The position numbers and the translations under genes are program-made. DNA of 64,000 bases, taken from contig BROE01000025.1 of the NCBI GenBank assembly GCA_036571765.1, positions 7,257,201 to 7,321,200 of the forward strand. Direction: 5' to 3'. The notes beneath the pieces were generated by a model. The model did not search any database and was not told the origin of the DNA. It was given only the letters and a program-made list of their open reading frames with translations. Shown here piece after piece: positions 46,279 through 57,500 of the stretch; the stretch's first letter is position 1; every line of letters begins with the position of its first letter. This DNA comes from Plecoglossus altivelis. Its lineage: Eukaryota > Chordata > Actinopteri > Osmeriformes > Plecoglossidae.

Positions 46279-49200
46279 TTAAATGGTGTCCATCCCTCGG
46301 GAGAAAGACGAGGAGAAACCAAGCCCCATTCCTCTTTGAGTGTGTGTCTGGGATCTGGCCATCTCGTACTGGACGTCAAGGTTCCGGAACATTTCTTCCT
46401 GTTGCTGCAGAGTCTTCAAGCCTTCGTCGTTGAGTGGTTTAGACGCCTCGCCCTCCTCCTCTCCCTGCAAGGACAGGAGATGGATTTAGAGAACATACTC
46501 TGTGCAGAGGTCGAAAACAGCTCAGGGAAATGCAGGGTGAAAATATCTAATCAAATGTGTGGCTAAAACAAGTTTGAATTGGGTATGATAGAGAAACTGA
46601 AAACAAGCAAAAAGGTGAGAATTTAGTTTCACCAACGAAACGTACTTTGATGCCCATCAGTTTGCGAAATTTAACATTTTGGTCCTTGTTGCCGAAGTTG
46701 AGCTTTTCCCACAACTCTTCAGTCTGGGACTTGTCCTACAAAAAAACAAACATATTTAGTAATATACAAAAAAGTATTACAAATGACAGACCACAAAGAA
46801 GCTGAAACAATCTGAAGCAAAGTGAAAAGAGAGTTCACCCTGACGCCCTCTTTCTTCCCCTGCCACAGTTTCTTCCTCTTCTTCTCCTGTTCTGCAAACT
46901 TCATGGGGTTCACTGCAGACGGGTTGTAGTAACTGGGCACAGCAATCCCGGTCTCCGCTAACGTTTTGGCTTGCAGGGCTGCCATCTGTGCTGCCATGGC
47001 GATCTGGGGAGTGACCTGGGTTCCGGACGCCAGGAGAGCTGCCACGTTCAGGACGGGGTTGGAGGCAGCAGCAGCAGCTGCGGCGGCGGCAGCTGCAGCA
47101 GCCGCGACTGTTTCACACATCAGGGGGGGCGCTACGACAGATAAAACAAACACACCTTAGAGCTCGGCAGGTGGAATCGAGTTAGCATTGGGCACCAGAG
47201 CAGGTGTTTATCCTGTATTTAGATCTCAGCAGGAAAGTGACCACAGATTTATTTCACTATCAGTAACATTATCAAAGAGTTACTTGGACTTGTCACCTGT
47301 AACTACTTCTTGTTGCTGCTGTTTCTCCAACATCTCTTTCTCCTTTTGCTCCTGGAGTTTCTTAGCTCTTTCTAACCTGCGTTTGGAACAACAACAACAA
47401 CAGCCACTTTCAGTTTGTCTCCAGAAGCTGAAAGCTGCCGAATTATGCGAGATGGAGAAAACGCGTCGGCCTCACAGTTCCTCTAAGCAGCGGTACCTTC
47501 GGGCCAAGGCCTCCTGGGCATCCATGGCTGTGTTTCTACCTCTGAAAGCTGGGGGGCTCGCAGACCTACTGCGACTCTTCCTGCGCACCTTCTCAACTCT
47601 CTTCTTCCTCTCCCTGTGAAAGGTACAGAAAATGCACACACACGCACGCACAAAAAGAGGTTTGTTTACAGGAATATCTACTTTGCCTGACAGGATCGTG
47701 AAGTCTGAGTCATTGCGACACATTGACACAGGTGTTAGTGCAGCACCTAGCAGGTGAGCTGACACAGGTGTTAGTGCAGTGCCAAGCAGGTGAGCTGACA
47801 CAGGTGTTAGTGTCTAGCAGGTGAGCTGACAGGTGTTAGTGCCTAGCAGGTGAGCCAACAGGTGTTAGTATGGCGCCTAGCAGGTGAGCTGACACAGGCG
47901 TTAGTGCAGTGCCAAGCAGGTGAGCTGACACAGGTGTTAGTGCCTAACAGGTGAGCTGACACAGGTGTTAGTGTGACACCTAGCACGTGAGCCAACCTGC
48001 TCTTGCTGCGGCTCTTGCTACGATGCCGGTGTTTGGTCCTTGACCCTGAGCGAGACCTCGCCCTCCTCTTCTTCTCCCGGCTGCGAGACCGGGACCTGCG
48101 TTTCTCCCGACTCCTGCTCCGATGACGCCTGAACACCGCAAAGAATTCGACAAGTTGAAAAAAGGGGGTTTAAAACTACGTTCGCTGTGCAGAACGAGCG
48201 ATCCTTCGAAGACTCACTTGTCTCGCGAGGGCGATCTGGAGAGGCTCCGCCCCCTGGATGTCTTCCTCTCTTTTCGGCGGTGTCTCTCCTCCCCGTTGTC
48301 AGGTGCGAGTCTCTCCTTCCCCCTCTCGCTGTGCTCCTCCTCCAGCCTGCTGTAGGATTTGGACTTCTCAGAGTCTCTCTTACGTGCCTGTTTTAAGAAG
48401 AAGTTGTCTCTTTCAGGAAAATAGTGCAACAAAGAGAGTTAGTACCACGGTTGAAGACAAAAGAAATATACCAACTTAAGTTGATAAAGCCTTATCTTTA
48501 TAACTCGACCATAAGAAGGTATATGAAAGATCTAGATATTCCATTTTACTCTCTTCATCTACTGGCTAATAAGATCAACTGGAGGGAGGGAAAAAGGACC
48601 TAGAAGGCGTGAGCAACCAATTCAACATGATTTCATTTTGATAACAACAATGTGGATAAGCAGAAGTGAGTTTGCATTCATCGTCAAATGTCCCAATCAT
48701 GTCATCTCAAATGGCTAAATCGTGACGATGCAACACCATAGAGAGCCACACAAAATAAGAACTATTAGTGAACCACAATATAAATCATCTTAGTTCCTGT
48801 CCATCCATCAGCTTCCATCCCTACACAAGTTCATGTAGCCATGACTTAGAACAACAGCTATGAATGTAGTCAATACAATTCAAGAGCAGCTTTTAAGGGT
48901 AATAGCCAAAACAGAGAAACGTCAAAATCGATTCCATAACAATGTGCAAACGATGCAAACGCTGACCTTACTTTTCAATTACATACTCTGTTCTAAGAGA
49001 CAAATGAGTTTGAACGACTGATAGTTACCTTTCCAAGAAGTAGGCATATAATTTTGCTATGTCAGCAGGGTCTTCTGTTCAGTGTGTCTCTTCGTGCATT
49101 AGCACGCTGAGTATGATTTATTATAGAAATGTTATCATGTGATCTACACACAGGATTTATTAAAAAATAAAAATAAAATAAAAAAATCCTATAGTTCAAA

Positions 49201-50328
49201 AAGAACATGGTCCCTTTCTTTAATATGCTGAACCCCCAAAGTTCCCTAAATGATGATTGATACTTACCATGAAGTAAAACTTGTTTTTGTTTTTTTAAAG
49301 TTATCAACACTAACTATCAAGAGATGCTAAAGTGTGTTTAGTTCACTGAATGAACTAGGGTTAGTTACCTCTTTGCTCCTGCTTCGACTTCGTCTGTGCT
49401 TTTTGTCGCCTGTCAATTTCAAGAACAAGGAATATTGTCAGACTGTATCACAACCAAATAGGGACAAATAAATCTTGGTCGACACCCAATGTTAAATTAA
49501 CGTGTTCACTGGCAACTCAGACCAGAATCGATCATAATAATAACAATTCACTTTAGTTTCTAATAAGATTGACTTGTAACCTTATATATCAATCCACTCA
49601 CTTGATTTTCGTTTCCGGTCCTTGGAGCGTGACCTCGATCGCGAATGATGATGCTTAGTGCTTCTCGGGGATTTAGACGACTCCATAGCATGTTTTCTCT
49701 TGTGTGAATCAGACGAGTTAGCCATGTGAAGGTCAATCGATTCGGCGTCACTTGCCTGAATTAGAGAGTCAATACGGAAGGCAATAGCAGCAGGTTCATG
49801 TTTACAAGCGAGTAATCATCAACATTAATAAGAGATATTCGGACATCACATATGCACAATAACGTAGGCTTGACTATAGCTTGCATACACCATGTATGCA
49901 CGTTAGCTGATCAGAAGATGTGGGGCATGATTCTGCCGGCGTGACGTGACGTAATTTTGCCAACAATAGTAGGCTCCACTATTCAACAGTAAAATAATCC
50001 CCACCACTATAAAGACAGCTGGTAGTGTGCTAGCTAGCGTGCACTAGTACCACTTATGAATTTAAAAACAAACGACGTCACGGAGCTAGATAATGGAGTC
50101 GCATTTACCTACAAGCGGGCTTAGCTTGCCGATAATTTAGCCATATTATCACCAGCAAAGCCTTGCAAACGCCATCTTGACGAAGCAGATAGAGGCGGAT
50201 ATGCTATCTTGGTTTTCTAGTTACCGTTAGCAAACTAATAACGGGGTGCCTAGTACCCTTCATCCCATTTGATTATAAACTATATGTTCATATACAACGT
50301 GAAAGTTATATTCTACACTCACCGCCAT
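46279..50328 (-). CDS. rsrc2: Arginine/serine-rich coiled-coil protein 2
   Basis: RS-domain nuclear protein linked to splicing; biochemical role not well defined. Ten coding exons: 50323-50328 (only ATG GCG), 49602-49755, 49369-49409, 48218-48387, 47997-48128, 47497-47613, 47297-47376, 46845-47131, 46646-46735 and 46279-46464; 420 residues (human 434). N-terminal half is RS-rich (HHHSRSRSRSKDRKRKS, RHRSRSREKRRSRSRSRE), followed by FRGRNTAMDAQEALARR, a coiled coil (LERAKKLQEQKEKEM), a poly-alanine run, SNPVLNVAALLASGTQVTPQ, the strongly conserved FAEQEKKRKKLWQGKKEG and LWEKLNFGNKDQNVKFRKLM, and the end QTHTQRGMGLGFSSSFSRGM. The exon at 46845 could alternatively extend two codons (Val-Arg) to a second donor, GTGAAC. 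A two-codon first coding exon is also what the human protein start (MAASD) suggests. Confidence 0.95.
47046..47111 (-). repeat. rsrc2: Poly-alanine (GCN) coding repeat in rsrc2
   Basis: Fourteen consecutive alanines encoded by mixed GCT/GCA/GCC/GCG codons. The human protein has only a short alanine stretch here. Mixed codons suggest it is not a freshly slipping triplet. Confidence 0.9.
47715..47995. repeat. Minisatellite in rsrc2 intron
   Basis: About eight copies of a 26-37-base unit with AGCAGGTGAGCTGACACAGG and TGTTAGTGCAGTGCC. On the plus strand every unit reads CAGGTGAG, a consensus donor, but rsrc2 runs on the minus strand. Confidence 0.9.
48388..49368. other. rsrc2 intron without further features
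   Basis: Nearly 1 kb of AT-rich intron. I see no additional exon with RS-type coding and no clear small RNA gene. Confidence 0.45.
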
Positions 50329-50416
50329 GGTTAACTCGAAAGAAACCTTTCTGTCGGTTATACTTCCTCGCTAGCTACGTTGGCTAGCTGGTTAGAAAGA
50401 TTCTGGAATAGCTAGC

Positions 50417-50500
50417 TAGCTGTGGATCTTCGCGTCCTTGGACCAATCAGACGGTCGTTCACTAGCTGTAGATCTATTCGGACCAATCGGGTGGTAGCTC
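50417..50500. promoter_or_regulatory. Twin CCAAT boxes in the rsrc2/kntc1 shared promoter
   Basis: An imperfect tandem duplication: AGCTGTGGATCTTCG then GGACCAATCAGACGG, followed by AGCTGTAGATCTATTC then GGACCAATCGGGTGG. The CCAAT cores lie at 50443 and 50483, exactly 40 bases apart. They sit about 115-160 bases upstream of the rsrc2 ATG and about 600 bases before the kntc1 first exon. NF-Y is the expected binder. Confidence 0.55.
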
Positions 50501-50999
50501 ACGGAGTTGCCAGAATACTAATAATATCCCTCGATATTTCTTAGTCAATGTATGCTTGGTTGGCGAGAATCCCTACAAAAAAAAAAAATTATACACTGCA
50601 TTACTATAAACACATATACTTACACATTTCCAATTCCACTCCCGACAACTGATTGAAGAAATCTACAACAAATAAAAGTCATTTCCACTACGTGGCAACC
50701 CCTCTACAAATTTCGTGTCCCTAAATCTATACCGGAGTTATAGATTTACTGTCAGGTGGGTCTGGGGCTGCGTGCAAGTAAACACGATACATTTTGAGGC
50801 AACTATAGACCGACACGTAAAAACATTGAAATTTGTCAAATGAATTATATAATATTAGATCAAATACATACATGCACAAAATAACACAGTTCCTTGCTCT
50901 GTCTTGACTCTAGCAAATATAAAGGAAAACACCTGTGGCAACGGCGGGCATCTGGGTAACCAAAACGAACAACCCTTATCCCTAACCCGCCAAATTCTG

Positions 51000-51542
51000 A
51001 AACGCAGTGGATCTGCCTGTTGGTTGATTCGGGTTGATGGTGACTTTTCTCTTTCCAGTCAACGGTCTCACTGCAAATAATTTTGCGAGGTATTGCGGTT
51101 TCCTGAACATTTAGTTGTATATCAATAGTATGTTATAGTAAGTAATTAATTAGTTTCAGGAATGTATATGCCTGCATTCAATAATATTTGGAGTCTGTAC
51201 TTATATCTCGGGATGGTTTAGCTAGCGGACTAGCATCACAGACAGAGTTATTCTATTCGTCGTATTTCTTGTCTGCTTATTATCTGCTTTGTCAACACGG
51301 GATTAATGAGCATGGTCGACCTTTAAATCTAACATGTTGCGTATGTCATTAAATCAGTGTAAATTCATGCGATATGAAAGATCAGCGAGTGTCATCCATC
51401 CTTAGTATCAACAAGAAACGTCTCTACTAGTAATCTATCCCTCTGTGATTTCAGTTTCTCTCGTGTAAGTTTTCAGAAAGTTTAGTTCCTTAGCTATAAC
51501 ATTTGTTTATCATTTCAGTCGGGCCAAGTGGACAGATTAAGG
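51000..51542 (+). other. kntc1: kntc1 5'UTR exon and first intron
   Basis: A donor TTTTGCGAG|GTATTGCGG at 51089/51090 ends a likely non-coding first exon. The acceptor TTTCAG at 51513-51518 opens the exon that holds the start codon 24 bases later. Confidence 0.5.
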
Positions 51543-54500
51543 ATGTGGAACGACGTCGAACTGTTGACCAATGAGGACACCAACTCCATCCGGCTTTATA
51601 ATGACAATATATCCAGAGAAGAAAGTTGCAGTGGTTTATATCAAGTGGACACATTAGTGAAAATCTCTTCTCCCGGGGAGGTAAATGAACCGGGAACTAA
51701 CGTACAATCACGGGTTGTGTCATACAATTGTCACAAAAGTTAATAAGTGAAATTGAACCCATTTTCTGTTTATGTAGGTCCCGTCGGATCCCCAACTCTA
51801 CTCCTCATGTAGCGCAAACTGCAGTGTTGTCGTCGCAGATAAGACGGTCATACTTTTTGACCAAAGTTATCAGACTGTATTACTTTGTCTATGCTTTGGT
51901 GAGAAAAGTCGGTACTACGGCGATTATTCCTAAAGTTATTTGACCGTGAGAGTAATGTCAGATGACGAAAATATATACATATTGTTTTTTCAGATAGCAA
52001 CTTAGATGCCGTTGAAGTGTGTCTAAATGGACAGTTTTTGGTGGTCTGCGAGAGAAATGGAAAACTTCATCTCATCTACGTGCCGCAGAAAAGGACGCTT
52101 TTCACCAGGGTAAGAAACTATGGCGTCTCCTTGATCTGAACGCTGATAAGACGAGACAATATTCTCAATCAGCTCCCTGAATGTTACACATGACAACTGC
52201 AATACTATGGTTCCAATGTGAGCATGGGAGGCGACCGTTATGTTGATCGTTTGAATTATTATCATGTCGTATGCGTAATTTGTATTATGGTAGACAATGG
52301 TCGACCCAGCTCAGTCGGGAGAAGGGAAAACATATCATCGTCTTATTCTGCAAGAGGACACCACATCGCCAGGTAAACCATGGACGTTTCTTTAGAGAAA
52401 ATCACATTTAGCGGTTCTAGACACTCAGAGACTTGAGATGATATTGATGATATTATTTCGTCTTGTTGCCAGGTTTGGTCCACCTGTTCCTCCTCACCAA
52501 AGACGCGTTTTTCCACATGACTAACCTAGCCCTTGAGAAAATTCAAACAGGTAAACTGCTTTTTCTAATAGAATTTTCTCATTCTAATTAATAATCACAC
52601 CTGTTACTTGAGTTACAATGGAAAGAAATGTCACTGTCAATGTTCAAATATCTTGTTCTCATTTCTGTAGCTGTGGAGAAGAAGGACATAGGGGCATTGA
52701 AAAAGGTAGGATAGATGACTTCAATCAATCTGGTTCATAAGTGTTTACATGGCTTGAAGTTACGATGAATCTAATGGTCCCTTCCTCACTTTCCTATCCA
52801 GCTCCAGTCTGACATTACAACAGAGTTCTGCAGCACCAAGGACTTTCACGGAGAGTCCTGTAGCTCAGCAGTCGTGTGCAGCCTTAGTAACGGAATCCAC
52901 CTAATGATAGGGGTACGATGCGTAGAACTACACCACCTCTGTTATTTTCAACTACCTGCCGGCTTGTTTTACGTCTCAATCTTTGCGGTAGGTGATCAAG
53001 CGACACTAATCCCACAAAACCGAGTGTTTCAAGTGCTTCTTCTGTTCAGGCGCACGGAGACTGTGGCAGCGTTCTGACCCACTGGAGAGTGGCCCCTAAG
53101 GTGTCCCCTAAGGCTCCTAGCTTGTCCCTCTGTCAGTCGCTAGACTCCACTTTGATACCAGGTAATCTTCATAGCTCTACGCTTCACTGGCACTGCCTTG
53201 TTTTGTTTTACCACAGGTTTATAGACATTCCTTCTTTTGGAATGCTGGGATCTTCGGTAGATGTTTGGAGTCTTGGAAGTGTTGCTTAGTTACAACGTTC
53301 TAACTGTGTTTCTCCTCACAGGGATAAGGAAGATGCTGGTGGTCGACACTCTGCTGTACGTTCTAGACGTTGAGGTGAGCACAACTAAGCCATGACGCAC
53401 GTTTGTTTTTCGATTGGTGGGTTTCACTGGGGAGGGTCAGAGGTTCCTAAGCACGACACGAACCATGGTAACTCGTCTGGTTTGTTGGCATGGCGACAGA
53501 GCGTCCTAAGCGTGTGGGACGTGCAGTGCCTGGTCATGGTGGGCTGCTGGCCTGGCGTCTCCATCCACGACTTCCTGCTTTTCACGGAGTGTGACTCCGC
53601 CTCCATGGCTGCGTGAGTGCTGCTGTGTCATCACATGGAGCAAAGCCTCTCTGTCTGCTATATTGCTTGGAAAACAAAACAAAGATAATGTTCATAATTT
53701 TCCTTACAGCCAAGAAAGTGGCAACATGAAAATCCTGACCTTGACCGTAGAGAAGCTGAATAAGGTCAGTAAATGGTACAATCGCTTGTATCTTTGTCCC
53801 TGTCCTGCCAACTCTAAGTGCTTGATATGGTCACAACAACACAATGTTGAAAGGGGTCATATTCCTTTTGTTTTGAAGAGGAGGAGTCTGCAGGTGTGTT
53901 CTCTGCCCTCCCTGTGCGTCCTCTACTCTCTGGACGTCTCCTCCACTTCCTGTCTCGTTCAGTCCAGGATGAACATGGTAAAGTACAGCTGGCAACCTCA
54001 CTTACTGAAGATGACTCCACCCTCCTGCGCCCTGGTGTACCTCTGCCTCACTGCTCTATTCTGCTTTCAGGACACGATATACTTGCTGGAGGGAGTTTAT
54101 GAGCATCCTCTTGGGTGAGTATTCTGTTTGTAGAGTACAGTGTGACTTGGTAGGAGTCGTTTGTATCGCACAGTGTGACTTGGTAGGAGTCGTTTGTACC
54201 GTACAGTGTGACTTGGTATGAGTCGTTTGTATCGTACAGTGTGACTTGGTATGAGTCGTTTGTATCGTACAGCGTGACTTGGTAGGAGTCGTTTGTATCG
54301 TACAGTGTGACTTGGTAGGAGTCGTTTCCCTACAGTCCGATTGATGAACACGGGATGAGTTTGTGCTGACAGTTTTCACTGTCGCTGTCTTATAGCCAGG
54401 AGGAACCAGAGAGTGTTTCTGCTGTTGTCATCAGATGTTTTACTGAGGCTCTACCAGAGAACAGGTAAGGTGTCACGCACACACACACACACACACACGC

Positions 54501-57500
54501 ACGCACGCACGCACGCACGCACAGGACCCACAGTGTTTCGTTTCCTCGTTTTAGGACTTTGATTACGTCTTTACACACTCTTACATTGGTCGCTTTTCAG
54601 ACTCAGCAGGCTTTTACACAAACACAAATTTGAAGAGGCAGAGAAATTCGCCATAACTTATGAGCTAGATGTTGAGGTAAGTGCAGGAAACCTAAACACT
54701 GCACAGTTCTTCAGTCTCTTGTGATGAATAGACACTTGCTTCAGAAACCAGGAAGTACATCTGAGCCACGCTGCATGTTTACTTCCTGCTTCCTGTGTAG
54801 CTGGTGTACAAGGTGAAGCTGGACTTCCTGCTGGAGCAGCTGGCCTCTGCCTCGGTCGGAGGCTACGGCCAGGATGTGTGGGCGGAGCAGGTGGAGGAAG
54901 CTAAGACCAACCTGACCAAGATCCAGGTGAGCTAACTCACCTGAGTGAGCAGACCCACCTAGAGCAGGTGAGCAGACCCACCTAAAGCAGGTGAGCAGAC
55001 CTACCTAAAGCAGGTGAGCAGACCTACCTAGAGCAGGTGAGCAGACCCACCTAGAGCAGGTGAGCAGACCTACCTAGAGCAGGTGAGGTGAGCAGACCCA
55101 CCTAGAGCAGGTGAGCAGACCCACCTAGAGCAGGTGAGCAGACCTACCCAGAGCAGGTGAGCAGACCCACCTAGAGCAGGTGAGGTGAGCAGACCCACCT
55201 AGAGCAGGTGAGCAGACCCACCTAGAGCAGGTGAGCAGACCCACCTAGAGCAGGTAAGGTGAGCAGACCTACATAGAGCAGGTGAGGTGAGCAGACCCAC
55301 CTAGAGCAGGTGAGCAGACCTACCTGGCTCCTAAACGAGCATCAAACTGGTGGATGCCGAACCCCAGTTTCAGGCTCTGTGCTTCAAGTCACCTACATGG
55401 AAAATCAAAACAAGCCAAAGTCAGGACAAGCTGAGTTAATCGCTGTATGTTTCAGGATGAACAGTACGTGGTGGAGTACTGCCTCAAGGCCCCCTGGCCC
55501 ACCTTCGACACGGCGGAGAAGATGCTGAACCACGCCGCCTCTCGCTACCCCTCCTCCCACATCCAGGAGGCCCTGGCCAGACTGGCCACCTTCTGCTGCC
55601 TCCACAGCCCAGACAGCTTCAAGTAGGTCCACATGTGCTCCTGGGCTCCACAGGTAGGGGCAGAGAGGGGAGCACCTGGACTGGAGAGGAGGGGTGAAAG
55701 ATGTTAACAGTGAGAGTAACGTATATGATGAGAGTAACTTGTCATGTCAGGACAGTTTAGGAGTGTAAGTTTGTTTTCAAACTTAGATGGAACAGACTTT
55801 TATATAATAACAAGGATGAGGCTGTAAAATAAGTCTTAAAAAACTAAGAAGGGTTCTGTTGGGGGACAGTAGACCCCTCGTTTCCCGCCCATGGGTGATG
55901 AAATCTCAGGCACTGGGAACAGGCCCTGGGAGCAGGCCCTGGGAGCAGGCCCTGGGAGCAGGCACTGGGAGCAGGCCCTGGGAGCAGGCACTGGGAGCAG
56001 GCCCTGGGAACAGGCACTGGGAGCAGGCACTGGGAGCAGGCCCTGGGAGCAGGCCCTGGGAGCAGGCCCTGGGAGCAGGCACTGGGAACAGGCACTGGGA
56101 GCAGGCCCTGGGAGCAGGCCCTGGGAGCAGGCCCTGAGAGCAGGCCCTGGGAGCAGGCCCTGGGAACAGGCCCTGGGAGCAGGCCCTGGGAACAGGCCCT
56201 GGGAGCAGGCCCTGGGAGAAGGCACTGGGAGCAGGCCCTGGGAGAAGGCACTGGGAACAGGCCCTGGGAACAGGCCCTGGGAGCAGGCCCTGGGAGCAGG
56301 CACTGGGAGCAGGCCCTGGGAGCAGGCCCTGGGAGCAGGCACTGGGAGCAGGCCCTGGGAGCAGGCCCTGGGAGAAGGCACTGGGAACAGGCACTGGGAG
56401 CAGGCCCTGGGAGCAGGCCCTGGGAGCAGGCCCTGGGAGAAGGCACTGGGAGCAGGCCCTGGGAGCAGGCCCTGGGAGAAGGCACTGGGAACAGGCACTG
56501 GGAACAGGCACTGGTGTGTAACAGTTCAACGTTCAGCGCTCACTTCCGACTTGACTCTGGTTTTTCAGTGGGATTGCCTGGATCGAGTTTCTGAACAGCG
56601 ACGACTGTATGGGGGAGGTCCTGTCCCTCTTGCGAGACGGAGACCTGAGGCGCGCCCAGCACCTGTGGCTGCGCCAGGAGGTGATAACACCTGCCCAGAA
56701 CACCACCAGCGCAACATCAGCACTTTGGCCTGAGTTGGTTTTAAATCTATCTTGTCTGTCTTGTTAGGGGGAGATTGCAGGGCGCTTTGACGAGGGCAGT
56801 CTGGAGTCCCTGCTGAGTGCGTTTCCAGAAGAGCTCCCCTCTCAGGACCTGTGTCTCTGGCTAAGGAGTGTGGTGGTGCCCTTTGTCAGGAGGGTTCTGC
56901 CCCGGGGACAGGTAAGACACACCTGGGAGTCCAGGGGACAGCTGGGTGCCCCAGGAGCTCAGTGGATAGAGGCTTGTACCGTGTAAACGAGAGCTTGCTG
57001 TAGAGACCTGGGTTTGAATCTGGACCGGGCCCTTTGGTGCTCACTCTGTCTCTCACTCTCTCCGTCTCTCACTCTCTCTGTCTCTCTCTCACTCTGTCTC
57101 TCTCTCGCTCTGTCTCTCTCTCACTATGTCTCTCTCTGTCTCTCTCTCTTTCACTCTGTCTCTCTTTAATTATATCTCTCTTTCACTCTGTCTCTCTCTC
57201 ATTATGTCTCTCTCTGACTCTCTGCCTTTCCTGTTACACTTCTCTTTCAAATAAAACATGAAAAATTCCCCCTTGAAAATGTATTCGAAAAAACCTCATG
57301 ATTTATTTACGATCCTAGAAAATCCTAGCGAGATGGTGCGAGCAGAAAGCAAGGAATCTGGAACTGACCGAGAAGGTAAAGTGGTCCTGATCACCTGATC
57401 TGTAATTCAAGACATCAACCTCGGTCTGACCTTACTGCTTCAAACAGGGAGACTGGCCTCAGAACGGACTGGAACTGGCCCAAATTGGACTACCCTCACC

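Noticed and set aside
55836..56733. Open frames of 200-280 codons on both strands
   Set aside because: Pure product of the 12-base minisatellite. The real kntc1 exon (56569-56680) is in a different frame with proper splice sites.
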